From: Pyxidicoccus sp. MSG2
GTDB taxonomy: Bacteria > Myxococcota > Myxococcia > Myxococcales > Myxococcaceae
Direction of reading: 5' to 3'
Assembly (NCBI RefSeq): GCF_026626705.1
Contig: NZ_JAPNKC010000001.1
Location: 992,001-1,056,000, forward strand
DNA length: 64,000 nt
The notes beneath the pieces were generated by a model. The model searched no databases. It was not told the origin of the DNA and was given only the letters and a program-made list of their open reading frames with translations. The position numbers and the translations under genes are program-made. Position 1 is the first letter of the stretch, and each line of letters starts with the position of its first letter. Of the stretch, positions 35,701-44,499 are shown piece after piece.

Positions 35701-38700
35701 CCCCTTGCAGGAACTCCTCGCCCGTCAGCCGGGGCCCCCCTGCGCCCACGGCCCGCCGCCGCTGGACGGTCTCCGTCACCGCCGCCGGGAGCCTGAAGGA
35801 GAAGCGGCTCCCCTGCCCCGGCGTGCTCTCCACGCGGATGCGTCCACCGTGCGCCTCGACGATGCCCTGGGCGATGGGCAGGCCCAGGCCATGGCCCTCA
35901 CGCCCCTTCTGCGTCGTGTGCCAGTGGCGCTCGAAGACGCGGGACAGCAGGTCGGCGGGGATGCCCGCGCCGGTGTCCTCCACCGCGAAACACACCCCGC
36001 CCTCCCCGTCCGAGGAGGCCCGCAGCGCCACGCTGCCGCCCTCGGGCGTGAACTTGAAGGCATTGGCCAGCAGGTTGGAGAGCGCCTGGAAGACGCGCTC
36101 CCTGTCACACGTCATCGCCGGCAGCCCGGCCTCCACGCCGGAGGTGAAGGCGAGCCCCTTCTCCAGGGCCAGCGGCTCGAAGGCCTCGCGCGCCTCGCGC
36201 ACCAGGTCCTCCGGCGAGTGGGGGTGCCGGTCCAACGACAGCGTGCCGGAGTCGATGCTCGCCAGGTCCAGCAGGTCGCCGATGAGCCGGCGCATGCGCC
36301 CGGCCGCGCGCCGGATGGACGCGGCGTGCCTGCGCGCGGTGGAGTCGCGCCCGTCGCTTGCGAGCGTGCGCTCCAGCAACTCCACCGCCGTGAAGACGGA
36401 GGTGAGGGGCGTGCGCAAATCGTGGCTGACGACGGCGAGCATCTCCTCGCGCGAGCGCGTGGCCCGCTCCGCCTCGCGCAACAGCCGGGTCGCCTCCTCC
36501 ACGTGCGCACGCTCCGCGGCGAGCGCCTCCTGCCGCTGGCGGGCCAGGGTGAGCTGCCCGTTGACGCGGGCGAGCAGCTCGTTGGCGGAGAACGGCTTGA
36601 CGAGGTAGTCGTCCGCGCCCGACGTCAGCGCGTCCACCGTGGCCTCCTCGCCGGCCCGGGCGGACAGGAGCACCACCGGGGTGGTGCGGGTGCGCTCATC
36701 CGCGCGCAACTCGCGCAGCAGGCCCAGCCCGTCGAGCCTCGGCATCATCACGTCGGAGAGGACCAGGTCCGGCGGACGCGCGCGCGCCGCTGCCAGGGCC
36801 TGCACGCCATCCCCCACCGCCTCCACGTGCCAGTGCGCGGAGAGCAGCCGCACGAGGTAGCCGCGCATGTCCGCGTTGTCATCCGCCACCAGGATGCGCG
36901 CGCCCGCCTGGAGCGCGGACGGCACCCCGTCCCCGGGAGCACCGTCCAGCGCGGCGGCGGGCGCGGGGATGCTGCTCCACTGGGTGGCCTCCACGAGGAA
37001 GGCCGCTGCGCCGGTGGAGACGAAGGGGCGGGCCCCTTCCGCCTGCTCTCCCGTGGGCAGGTGCGCGGTGCCCGCGGGCAGCGTCACCGTGAAGGTGGTG
37101 CCCTGACCCAGGGTGCTGCGCACGCCCACGGCGCCGCCATGCAGCTTCACCAACTCCTGCACCAGCGCCAGGCCAATGCCGGAGCCCTCGTGGCTGCGCC
37201 CCAGCGCGCCCTGCACGCGATGGAAGCGCTCGAAGACGCGCGGCAGCTCGTCGGAGGGGATGCCCGTGCCGGTGTCCTGCACGGCCAGCTCCACCCGGTC
37301 GCCCAGCCACCGCAGGCACACGCGAACCATGCCCTCGAAGGTGTGCTTGAAGGCGTTGGAGAGGAGGTTGAGGACCACCTTCTCCCATGCGGACGGGTCG
37401 ACGTGGACGGGCTCCGGCAGCGGCGGGCAGTCCACGACGAACTCCAGCCCGGCCACCTCCATGGCCGAGCGGAACGAGCTGGCCAGGTCCGCGGTGAGCA
37501 CGGAGAGGTCCGTCGGGACGAAGGTGGCCTGGGCCCGTCCCGCCTCGATTCGCGCGAAGTCGAGCAGGCTGTTGACCAGCTTCTGCAGGCGCAGGCCGTT
37601 GCGGCGGACCAACTCCATGCGCTCGCGCTGCGGCGCGGGCAGCGGGTTGCGCGTGTCCGCCAGGCTGTCGTCCAGCGGCCCCAGCATCAGCGTCAGCGGT
37701 GTGCGGAACTCGTGGGAGACGTTGCTGAAGAAGAGCGTCTTCGCGCGGTCCGCCTCGGCGAGGGCCTCGGCGCGCTGGCGCTCCTCCTGCCACGCACGCG
37801 CGTTGGCAATGGCCGTCACCACCTGGTCCGCCGCGAGCCGGAAGAAGCCCAGGTAGCGCTCGTCGAGCCCACGCCTCGGGTTGGCGCCACACACGAGGAA
37901 GCCGTCCACGTGGGGCTGCCCCGGACGCGACAGCGGGAGACACACGGCCGAGTGCGGGGCGGCGCCACCTTCCAGCTCCGGAGGCGGCGCGAGCCCCCGG
38001 ACGACGAGGGGCTGCCCGGTGCGAGCCACCTCGGCGAGCGGCCAGGGCCCGTTGCCCGGCCCGTCTTCCACCAGGGAGACACGCTCGGGCGCGCCCGGGT
38101 CGTCACTCCCGGAGACGCCCGAGGCGGCCACCTGCCGGGCCTCCGTGCCGCCCTGCTCCGCGAGCAGCAGCCGGCAGAAGGGCACGTCCGCGGCGTTGCC
38201 AGCCAGGATGCGCGCGGCCACCGCGCAGGCCTCCTCCGCGGACCGCGTCTCCGCGAGCGCGGTCCCCAGGTCCCGCAGGACGCGCAGCTGACGCTCGTCC
38301 TGGACCTGGGCCGTCGTCTCCTGGCACGTCACGAGGACGCCGCCCACCTGGCCGGTCTCGTCCGGCACGGGGCTGTAGGAGAAGGTGAAGTACGTCTCCT
38401 CCAGGTAGCCCTTGCGCTGCATGGGCAGCAGCAGGTGCTCGTTCCAGGTGGCCGGGCCCCCCGCGCGGATGTCCTCCGCCTGGGGCCCGATGATGTGCCA
38501 GATCTCCGCCCACACCCGCGCGCCCGGCGCCCCCAGCGAGTGCGGGTGTTTGTCCCCCAGGATGGGACGATAGGCGTCGTTGTAGAGCTGGATGAGCTCG
38601 TCGCCCCACCAGAGGAGCATGGGGAAGCGACCGCCGAGCACCAGTCCCAGCGCGGTGCGCAGACTGGAGGGCCACGTCTCCACGGCGCCCAGCGCGGTGC

Positions 38701-38779
38701 GGGACCAGTCGACGGAGCGCATCAGCGCCCCCATCTCGCCACCCACCGCGAAGATGTCCTGGACCGGGTCGTTCTTCAT
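32723..38779 (-). CDS. Giant internally duplicated hybrid histidine kinase
   Basis: 2018 residues from the ATG at 38777-38779. The frame is open to 38938, but the added residues are low in family similarity. Order with rough positions: PAS-like (20-160), GAF (180-320), HisKA/HATPase 1 (H-box SHEFRTPLTLML near 355), receiver 1 (626-743, VADDNADM...DVMMP...VKPFSANEL), HisKA/HATPase 2 (SHDLRTPLTS near 786), then PAS-like 2 (1030), GAF 2 (1190-1330), kinase 3 (SHEFRTPLTLLL near 1370), receiver 2 (1640-1753, VKPFSAREL) and kinase 4 (SHELKTPLAAF near 1791) ending at 2003. No membrane segment, so it is cytosolic. The second half repeats the first domain by domain. No cognate regulator gene is adjacent. 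It lies directly upstream of the Sit-type pair (34 bp or more). Confidence 0.92.
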   Translation of the reverse strand: MKNDPVQDIFAVGGEMGALMRSVDWSRTALGAVETWPSSLRTALGLVLGGRFPMLLWWGDELIQLYNDAYRPILGDKHPHSLGAPGARVWAEIWHIIGPQAEDIRAGGPATWNEHLLLPMQRKGYLEETYFTFSYSPVPDETGQVGGVLVTCQETTAQVQDERQLRVLRDLGTALAETRSAEEACAVAARILAGNAADVPFCRLLLAEQGGTEARQVAASGVSGSDDPGAPERVSLVEDGPGNGPWPLAEVARTGQPLVVRGLAPPPELEGGAAPHSAVCLPLSRPGQPHVDGFLVCGANPRRGLDERYLGFFRLAADQVVTAIANARAWQEERQRAEALAEADRAKTLFFSNVSHEFRTPLTLMLGPLDDSLADTRNPLPAPQRERMELVRRNGLRLQKLVNSLLDFARIEAGRAQATFVPTDLSVLTADLASSFRSAMEVAGLEFVVDCPPLPEPVHVDPSAWEKVVLNLLSNAFKHTFEGMVRVCLRWLGDRVELAVQDTGTGIPSDELPRVFERFHRVQGALGRSHEGSGIGLALVQELVKLHGGAVGVRSTLGQGTTFTVTLPAGTAHLPTGEQAEGARPFVSTGAAAFLVEATQWSSIPAPAAALDGAPGDGVPSALQAGARILVADDNADMRGYLVRLLSAHWHVEAVGDGVQALAAARARPPDLVLSDVMMPRLDGLGLLRELRADERTRTTPVVLLSARAGEEATVDALTSGADDYLVKPFSANELLARVNGQLTLARQRQEALAAERAHVEEATRLLREAERATRSREEMLAVVSHDLRTPLTSVFTAVELLERTLASDGRDSTARRHAASIRRAAGRMRRLIGDLLDLASIDSGTLSLDRHPHSPEDLVREAREAFEPLALEKGLAFTSGVEAGLPAMTCDRERVFQALSNLLANAFKFTPEGGSVALRASSDGEGGVCFAVEDTGAGIPADLLSRVFERHWHTTQKGREGHGLGLPIAQGIVEAHGGRIRVESTPGQGSRFSFRLPAAVTETVQRRRAVGAGGPRLTGEEFLQGGGEVGALMRSTDWGKTESGPVSSWPQSLRTAISMMLPSQFAMVVAWGPEFRFFYNDHYRPIIGNKHPTALGIPARDIFPESWSVVGPLFERTRRGESVGLEDLLIPLDRSGYLENCWFTIAYSPIRDESGGVGGMLAVVAETTERVEAERRLATLRALARQVSDARTVDGTLEVAAAICSKNPTDVPFALLYLHEADGRSARLAACVGLSPGQSGAPTEVDLREPGEEAGWPLARALRTRQLQVVTDVLPRFGTLPGGTCPEPAHTAVVLPLVKAGTDTAHGFLVAGVSPRRALDERYRAFFELVSEHVTAAIANATAYADERRRASALAELDRAKTAFFSNLSHEFRTPLTLLLGPVEDARTDASKPLTGERLEMMWRNVLRLSKMVNGLLDFSRLEAGRAQATLVPTDLAAFTASLAGAFLPAAEHAGLRLRVDCPPLPAPVPVDPEMWEKVVFNLLSNAVKYTHQGEIQVSLRWEDAHAVLSVRDTGVGIPEDALPRLFERFYRVRTTRGRSHEGTGIGLSLVRELVKLHGGTVAVASRMGEGSTFTVRLPISQAQRPGESVAPAVLLPVAAEAAPFVEEARHWSLSTGVPSDAPTAVLEVPSGERSVLAGARILVADDNADLRTYVTGLLRQDGSRVEAVGDGSAALARAREWRPDLILSDVMMPGLDGLALVRELRAEARTRTLPIILLSARVGEDATVEGLEAGADDYLVKPFSARELRARVRSALELSRVRQEVAAHEALEASLREAVRARDEFLSAASHELKTPLAAFRLNLELIDKGLSPESRAHVSEKLVAAGRQVRRLHVLLERMLDVTLITTGRFKLSLGETDLGALVLDTVAHVRDELKRTGTPLEVHAERGLLGHVDPARLGQVLTGLLQNAAAYGQGRAVEVHLDRRGDTARLGVVDHGMGIRPEDRARIFERFERAVSTRHHSGLGLGLWTARVIVEAHGGTISVEDTPGGGATFIVELPLGVSKTDSGAVVFRRV

Positions 38780-39012
38780 GGGCCCCGACGTGCTCCTGGT
38801 AGGCGCTGGGATGAGGGCGGGGAATCTCGTGTAACAACGCCGGGGGAGCGGCTGGTCGGCATTCGCCATGCCCGGCGCGAATCGGTGCACTGGCTGACGG
38901 CTCGGTCCCCGGGAGGCCAGCCGGAGGCCCTGACGCACGCCCGGTGAAACCGGGGGTATCCTCGCGTTCGCGCCCCGGAACGCCTCCTTTCCCGGCGCGC
39001 CCGCGAGGACGC

Positions 39013-40455
39013 ATGCACCTGGACGACTACAGCCGCTTTGACGCAGTGGGCCTGTCGGAGCTGGTTCGCCGCAAGGAAGTGACTCCCGAAGAATTGTTGC
39101 AGGCAGCGCTGGCGGCCATCGCGCGGGTCAACCCGCGCCTCAACGCCGTCATCGACGTGCGCGAGGCCGAGGCACGAAACCTCCTGAAGCAGGGCCTGCC
39201 CGAGGGGCCCTTTCGCGGGGTGCCCTTCCTCATCAAGGACCTGGTCCTCCATGCCGCGGGCGTGCCCACGGACCTGGGCAGCCGGCTGGGCAAGGGCGTG
39301 GTCTTCCCCCACGACAGCGCGCTGGCGGCGCGCATCCAGCGTGCGGGACTGGTGACGGTGGGCCGCACCAACACGCCGGAGTTCGGCAACAACGCCACCA
39401 CCGAGCCCGTGCTCCACGGGCCCACGCGCAACCCGTGGAACCTGGAGCGCAGCCCGGGGGGCTCCAGCGGCGGCTCCGCGGCGGCGGTGGCGGCGGGCAT
39501 CGTCCCGGTGGCGCACGGCAACGACGGCGGCGGCTCGCTGCGCATCCCCGCGTCCCTGTGCGGCCTCTTCGGCCTGAAGCCCACACGTGGCCGCATCTCC
39601 ATCGGCCCGGACGTGGCCGAGGCGCTCAACGGAATGGGCGTGGAGCACGTGGTGTCGCGCACCGTGCGCGACAGCGCGGCGATGATGGACGCCACCTGCG
39701 CGCCGGAGCCAGGCGACCCCTACTACGCGCCCCCGCCGGAGCGGCCGTTCCTGGACGAGGTGAAGCACAAGCCGCGCCGGCTGCGCATCGCACTGTCCCG
39801 GACGGCCGTCTCGGGCGTGCCGGTGAGTCCGGACTGCGTCGCCGCCGTCGAGGACGCGGCGCGGCTGTGCATGGACCTGGGACACGAAGTCGTGGAGGCA
39901 GGCCCCACGTATGACGCGCGGCTGCTGAACTCCGCGATGACGACGGTGTGGGCGGCGGCGCTGGCCAACTGGGTGTATGGGCTCGGGGCGATGATGGGGC
40001 GCACGCCGGGGCCGGAGAACCTGGAGACCACCACGTGGGAGGTGGCACGATACGGCGCGGCCCTCAAGGTAGCGGACCTCCAGATGGCGCTCGCCACGTT
40101 CAATGCGGTGTCCCGCTCGGTGGGCGCGTTCTTCGTGGAGCACGACCTGCTGCTGACGCCCACGGTGGCGGTGCCGCCGTTCAAGCTCGGAGTGATGAAC
40201 GCGATGGAGCCGCGGGCGCCCGAGGACTGGTACGCGCACGTCTTCAGCCTGTGTCCCTTCTCGGCGCTGTTCAACGTCACCGGCCAGCCGGCCATGTCGG
40301 TGCCGCTGTATTGGAACGCGGAGGGACTGCCCATCGGCGTGCAGTTCGCCGGCCGCTTCGCGGACGAGGCCACGCTGTTCCGCCTCGCCGGCCAACTGGA
40401 GGAGGCCCGCCCGTGGGCGGCCCGCCGTCCTCCAGTGCACGTCACGGCGGCCTGA
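39013..40455 (+). CDS. Amidase (amidase signature family)
   Basis: 480 residues from the ATG at 39013, with GAGGA just upstream. The frame extends to 38944, but those residues are not amidase-like. The Ser-cisSer-Lys triad is visible: Lys75 in PFLIKDLV, Ser151 in the [14 protein letters not shown] glycine-serine motif, and nucleophile Ser175 in [13 protein letters not shown]. The spacing matches characterised family members. Cytoplasmic. The substrate cannot be told; family members cut carboxylic amides including fatty-acid amides, aryl amides and Glu-tRNA intermediates. No GatB/C partner is nearby, so it is unlikely to be GatA. It is divergent from the giant kinase across about 230 bp. Confidence 0.9.
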   Translation: MHLDDYSRFDAVGLSELVRRKEVTPEELLQAALAAIARVNPRLNAVIDVREAEARNLLKQGLPEGPFRGVPFLIKDLVLHAAGVPTDLGSRLGKGVVFPHDSALAARIQRAGLVTVGRTNTPEFGNNATTEPVLHGPTRNPWNLERSPGGSSGGSAAAVAAGIVPVAHGNDGGGSLRIPASLCGLFGLKPTRGRISIGPDVAEALNGMGVEHVVSRTVRDSAAMMDATCAPEPGDPYYAPPPERPFLDEVKHKPRRLRIALSRTAVSGVPVSPDCVAAVEDAARLCMDLGHEVVEAGPTYDARLLNSAMTTVWAAALANWVYGLGAMMGRTPGPENLETTTWEVARYGAALKVADLQMALATFNAVSRSVGAFFVEHDLLLTPTVAVPPFKLGVMNAMEPRAPEDWYAHVFSLCPFSALFNVTGQPAMSVPLYWNAEGLPIGVQFAGRFADEATLFRLAGQLEEARPWAARRPPVHVTAA

Positions 40456-40470
40456 GCTCCGGGGCCCGTG

Positions 40471-40495
40471 GGTGCTCTCGTCTTCGGAGAGCACC
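40471..40495. terminator. Hairpin between convergent amidase and hydrolase genes
   Basis: A perfect 9-bp stem, GGTGCTCTC (40471-40479) and GAGAGCACC (40487-40495), has a 7-nt loop. It is placed between the amidase stop (40455) and the convergent beta-lactamase-fold gene stop (40511). No T-tract follows on either strand, so it is a putative bidirectional or Rho-assisted terminator. Confidence 0.5.
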
Positions 40496-40510
40496 TGCGC
40501 GCCGGGCCAC

Positions 40511-41458
40511 TCAGTCGCAGTCGTAGTTGGGAGGCGTGCCCCCATCCGGCACGGGGACGGGCGCCGGCCCGCCCTGCTTCGCGAGCGCCTCGCCGCAGTC
40601 CAGTGACGCCTCTCCGGAGAGGGCGCGGTAGAGGACGCACGAGGCGCGCTCGATGAAGAACGCCTGCTTCGGCCAGTCCGGGCCGTGCGCCGCGAGCAGG
40701 GCCACGGCGTAGCGGCCCCCGTCCGGCAGCCGCACGATGCCGACCTCGTTGAGGACGTTGTAGCGCGCGTCGTCCGAGCAGCACCCCGGAGGCAGCCAGC
40801 CCGCCTTGTGCCGCAGCGTCGCCTTCACCGGGGCCGGCAGCCGTGTGCCGAGCCACCCGCCGCAGCCTTCGCGCCGGGGCAATTCCATCCACCCGAGGAG
40901 GCGCGAGGTGGGGCCCGGCTTCAGCAATTCGCCACCGTCGAGGCGCTGGAGGAAGGACACGGCGTCGGCCGCGCAGAAGTAGTTGTCATTGTCGAGCGCC
41001 CGGGGCGAGTTGGTGGCGCGGCGGGGGCGTCCGTAGTTCCACTTCGTGAGCGCGGAGTTCAGCAGGCCCAGCGAGCGCAGGTAGTCATTGACGGCGTCCG
41101 GCCCGCCCACCGCGTCGATGACGAGCCCCGTGGCCTCGTTGTCGGAGGTGCGGAAGACCTTCTCCGCCAGCGGGGCGACCTTCGCCGTGTCCACCTTCTT
41201 CAGCGCGGCGGCCACCCAGAACACCTTGGCCGAGCTGGCGGAGACGTGCGGCACCGTGTCGTGAGCACCCGCGTACTCCCCGGTGCGCAGGTCCTTCACG
41301 GCGATGGCCACATCGGTGCCGGGGGACAGGCGCGCGGCCTCCTGGACCAGCGAGTCCACCACGGACTGGAGCGGCACACGCGTGCCCGCATCGGGAGCGC
41401 CTTGCGCGGCGGCGGTTGCGGCGATGAGCCACGAGACACACAGGACGGTTCGCATCAT
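40511..41458 (-). CDS. Exported class A beta-lactamase-fold serine hydrolase
   Basis: 315 residues with a signal peptide (MMRTVLCVSWLIAATAAAQG). The three active-site motifs of the penicillin-binding/beta-lactamase fold are present in order: SSAK (Ser75, Lys78), SDN (105-107) and KAG (218-220). Several cysteines (CGGW, CCSDD) suggest disulphides. The omega-loop FEPELN with the deacylating glutamate of true class A beta-lactamases is not seen, so hydrolysis of beta-lactams cannot be assumed. A peptidoglycan-active or esterase-like serine hydrolase is equally possible. It ends in a Pro/Gly-rich tail with a terminal NYDCD. Convergent with the amidase. Confidence 0.8.
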   Translation of the reverse strand: MMRTVLCVSWLIAATAAAQGAPDAGTRVPLQSVVDSLVQEAARLSPGTDVAIAVKDLRTGEYAGAHDTVPHVSASSAKVFWVAAALKKVDTAKVAPLAEKVFRTSDNEATGLVIDAVGGPDAVNDYLRSLGLLNSALTKWNYGRPRRATNSPRALDNDNYFCAADAVSFLQRLDGGELLKPGPTSRLLGWMELPRREGCGGWLGTRLPAPVKATLRHKAGWLPPGCCSDDARYNVLNEVGIVRLPDGGRYAVALLAAHGPDWPKQAFFIERASCVLYRALSGEASLDCGEALAKQGGPAPVPVPDGGTPPNYDCD

Positions 41459-41643
41459 CCACCGGGTTGTAGTGCGGGACGCGCAGGACGTCGATTGCCT
41501 GAGATGCCGAACAGACGGGATGTGCCCCTGGCCGCAAAAGTCCGATGCTCGTCGGCGTGGCGATGCAATATCTCCAGTACGTGGAGCGCGAAGGCGAAAG
41601 AGGCGGAAGCGAGGGCTCGCACCATCTTGCAGCTCGGTTTTCC

Positions 41644-42051
41644 ATGATCATTTACGCCAAGCACATTCTGACCAGACTCGACTTCTGTGCCTGCGTCACG
41701 ATGCTTATCGGACTCACCTCGGGCTGCAGCGCTGGCCGGCCCAGCCTGGTGGCGAACTGCGGCCCCACCGACAACACTGTGAGCTGCTGCGTGAAGAAGC
41801 ACGTCGGCAACCCTCAGGCATGCGGGCTCAATTCAACAGACGCAACTCTGATTCTTGGCATGCTCAAGGCCACGGAAGCTGCCGAGGAGAAAGAAGAGGA
41901 TGACCCGAATGAAGGATGGCGGGACCAATGCATCAACCTCTACGTCGCGTGCAAGCAACGTGCATGGGTGGGCAACTGCCATGACTGCCTGCGCTGGTGC
42001 CAGGGGCAGAAGCAGTGGCCCTTCCACCTTTGCAGAGGTGAGGAACGATGA
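41644..42051 (+). CDS. Small Cys-rich lipoprotein, SitA5-like toxin candidate
   Basis: 135 residues from the ATG at 41644. The signal peptide ends in lipobox LTSGC. The mature part carries about twelve cysteines, with NTVSCCVKKH early and a C-terminal block RDQCINLYVACKQRAWVGNCHDCLRWCQGQKQWPFHLC. That block, as recalled, recurs at the C-terminus of SitA5-type polymorphic toxin lipoproteins of Myxococcus. A charged middle stretch (EEKEEDDPNEG) separates the two. The gene overlaps the DUSAM gene by ATGA, so both are made together. Codon use is clearly more A/T-ending than in neighbours, a sign of acquisition. A toxin role is inferred from family resemblance and module layout. Confidence 0.55.
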   Translation: MIIYAKHILTRLDFCACVTMLIGLTSGCSAGRPSLVANCGPTDNTVSCCVKKHVGNPQACGLNSTDATLILGMLKATEAAEEKEEDDPNEGWRDQCINLYVACKQRAWVGNCHDCLRWCQGQKQWPFHLCRGEER

Positions 42052-42419
42052 CTGAACAGCCCCACGATTGGGACCGGGTGCTCGAATTGTACGCGCAACT
42101 CAAGCGCGGGGAGCCCCTGTCCATGAGCAGCGACCTGGGTGACCTGCTGCGACGAGTCGCTCCCACGCTGGCGTTCAGTAGCGAAGATGCAGAGGCGGCG
42201 ATGCTGTCACTCGCTGGGACAACCGACCTGGTCCGAGAGATGCGGCGCCGCATCTTCGTAGGCTCGCGACGACTGGGCGATGCGCTCCTTGCAGCGTATG
42301 AGCATGAGGCGAAGGGGGATTTGGCAAGTGCCCGCAGGGCGCTCGAGGAGGTGCTCGCCGTGGAAGTGGTTCCCCTCTACCGGCGCACCGCGCAGAGCGA
42401 ACTGGCCAGACTTCCGTGA
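42048..42419 (+). CDS. DUSAM domain protein
   Basis: 123 residues, cytoplasmic, all-helical. The sequence matches the DUSAM (TIGR02267/DUF2379) paralogous domain of myxobacteria: DWDRVLELYAQLKRGEPLSM, LRRVAPTLAFSSEDAEAAM, LVREMRRRIFVGSRRLGDAL, LASARRALEEVLAVEVVPLYRRTA. Function of the domain is unknown. Its ATG overlaps the stop of the upstream lipoprotein by 4 nt, and by analogy with toxin-immunity pairs it may protect against that lipoprotein. That is inference only. Confidence 0.8.
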   Translation: MTEQPHDWDRVLELYAQLKRGEPLSMSSDLGDLLRRVAPTLAFSSEDAEAAMLSLAGTTDLVREMRRRIFVGSRRLGDALLAAYEHEAKGDLASARRALEEVLAVEVVPLYRRTAQSELARLP

Positions 42420-42462
42420 CATGAAGCAGGCCGGTGCGCGGGGAAGTCACAACGTGCAATCT

Positions 42463-42894
<432 letters not shown>

Positions 42895-42917
42895 GGTGGT
42901 GGCCTCCTCCCGGTGGG

Positions 42918-44225
42918 TTACCAGTAGCGCAGCGCCTGTCGGAACAGGTCCGTGAGCACCGGCCGGCTCATCTCGCGAGGCGCGTTCTGCAACAGGCGCT
43001 GCTGGGGGAAGGCGCCCTCCGTGAGGGCCGCGACGTCCGCCTCGGTGTAGCCGACCCCGCCCAGCCCGTTCGGCATGCCCACCGCGCGCATGATGCGGAT
43101 GACTTCCCGGGCGAGCACCTCGCCCGCGTCCTCCGGCCGGGCACCCCGCGTGTCCGCGCCCAGGCCCTGCGCGGCCTCCAGGTGTCGCTCGGGGCTGACC
43201 TCCGCCGTGAAGCGGAACACGGAGGGCGCATTCACGATGACGGCCATGCCATGCGGAACCAGGGGCTCCTCCTCGGGATAACCCGAGGGCCGGAAGTCGC
43301 GCACCAGCCCGGCCACCGCGTACGCCATGCCATGCGGCGCATGGACGCCCGCATTGCCGAAGGCGATACCCGCGAGCGTGGCGGCCCACATCGTCTGCTC
43401 GCGGGCCTCGGTGTCCGTGGCGTCCTTCACCGCGCGCTCCAGGTACAGCCCCATCAGGCGCAGGGCTTCGCGGCAGCCCAGGTCGCTCCATGGGTTGGCA
43501 CCCTGGCTCATGGGCCGGAGGCTCGGCCGCGCGGGGGCGGGCCGGCGCACATAGGGCCTCGCGGTATAGGACTCCAGCGCGTGGGAGAGCACGTCCAGCC
43601 CGCTGGCGGCCACGACTTCACCGGGCAGGCTCGCGGTGCAGTCCGGGTCGATGAGCGCCTCCGTGGGCCGCAGCGCGGGCGACGCGATGCCCGTCTTCGC
43701 GGACAGGGAGAGCAGGTCGAAGATGGTGATGCCCGTCACTTCGCTGCCCGTGCCCGACGTGGTGGGGCACGCGATGTGCGGCTTGAGCGGACCGGGCACC
43801 GGCTTGCCCGCACCCACGGGCGCGTTGACGTACGTGAGGAGGTCCGCGGGGTGCGTGGCATAGAGGTTGGCGGCCTTGCACGTGTCGATGACCGAGCCGC
43901 CTCCCAGCGACACGTAGCCGTCCGGCTTCACCTCCGCCGCGAAGCGCGCCGCGTCCAGGAAGGACTTGTCCGTGGGCTCGACGTGCACGTCGGTGAAGAC
44001 GACCACGTCCAGCCCGGCGCTGAGCAGCGACTGGCGGGCCTTCTCGAAGAAGGGCAGCCGCGCCACGCGCGCGTCGGAGAACAGCGCCACGCGCTTCATC
44101 CCCAGCGCCCGGGCCCGGTCCCCCAACTCCGCGAGACAGCCGCGCCCGAAGGTGACCCGGGACGTGTCCACGGTGAAGGCGCCGTCGCAGCCCTCGCCAA
44201 CGGGGTGGTAGTGGCAGCAGCCCAT
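42918..44225 (-). CDS. Hydroxyacid-oxoacid transhydrogenase (iron-containing ADH, ADHFE1-like)
   Basis: 435 residues from the ATG at 44223-44225 with AGGAGG five bases upstream. A longer open frame to 44498 is ignored. Family III iron alcohol dehydrogenase signatures: [15 protein letters not shown] (nucleotide binding), [26 protein letters not shown] and [17 protein letters not shown], which contain the Fe-coordinating Asp/His set. Overall similarity, as recalled, is closest to the eukaryotic-type hydroxyacid-oxoacid transhydrogenase, including [16 protein letters not shown] and [19 protein letters not shown]. That enzyme couples 4-hydroxybutyrate oxidation to reduction of 2-oxoglutarate to D-2-hydroxyglutarate, with bound cofactor. 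The N-terminus MGCCHYHP is Cys/His-rich. Co-transcribed with a thioesterase. Confidence 0.88.
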   Translation of the reverse strand: MGCCHYHPVGEGCDGAFTVDTSRVTFGRGCLAELGDRARALGMKRVALFSDARVARLPFFEKARQSLLSAGLDVVVFTDVHVEPTDKSFLDAARFAAEVKPDGYVSLGGGSVIDTCKAANLYATHPADLLTYVNAPVGAGKPVPGPLKPHIACPTTSGTGSEVTGITIFDLLSLSAKTGIASPALRPTEALIDPDCTASLPGEVVAASGLDVLSHALESYTARPYVRRPAPARPSLRPMSQGANPWSDLGCREALRLMGLYLERAVKDATDTEAREQTMWAATLAGIAFGNAGVHAPHGMAYAVAGLVRDFRPSGYPEEEPLVPHGMAVIVNAPSVFRFTAEVSPERHLEAAQGLGADTRGARPEDAGEVLAREVIRIMRAVGMPNGLGGVGYTEADVAALTEGAFPQQRLLQNAPREMSRPVLTDLFRQALRYW

Positions 44226-44499
44226 CACGTCCTCCTGAACCGGTTGCGAGCGCAATCTACAGCGCGCCACCCGGCCAGGGCTGTCCAGATGCGGGGAACG
44301 ACACCCGGTCGACCCGCTCGTTCCGCCTGGCGGAATGACGGTGGGTTTCCGGCCACGACGCTCGCCGTGGACTGCATCCCGGCTCACGTCCTGCTCGTCG
44401 GAATTCCCCTCCTCTTCTGGCTCGGCCGCCGACTGTTCGCGGAGCGAGCACGCGCCGAGCGGTCCGGCCCATGTGCCTGGGCCGGACCGAGACGTCACA
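44226..44499. other. 274-bp spacer upstream of the transhydrogenase
   Basis: The spacer lies between the ATG of the transhydrogenase and the stop of the next minus-strand gene, so it should hold the promoter of the transhydrogenase-thioesterase operon. No clear -10/-35, hairpin or small ORF with a ribosome site was found. Confidence 0.3.

Noticed and set aside
34154..38947. 1597-residue plus-strand frame opposite the giant kinase
   Set aside because: Composition (strings of R, H, Q, G) is the antisense pattern of a high-GC gene, whereas the minus strand shows intact kinase and receiver motifs.
39013..40455. Amidase as GatA of the tRNA amidotransferase
   Set aside because: No GatB or GatC neighbour and sequence is of the general amidase type.
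42895..43491. N-terminal extension of the thioesterase frame
   Set aside because: It lies on top of the transhydrogenase gene in another frame; the ribosome site just before GTG 42894 shows where the thioesterase starts.
44226..44498. Upstream extension of the transhydrogenase frame
   Set aside because: AGGAGG right before ATG 44225 and the family N-terminus set the start; the extension has no similarity to the family.
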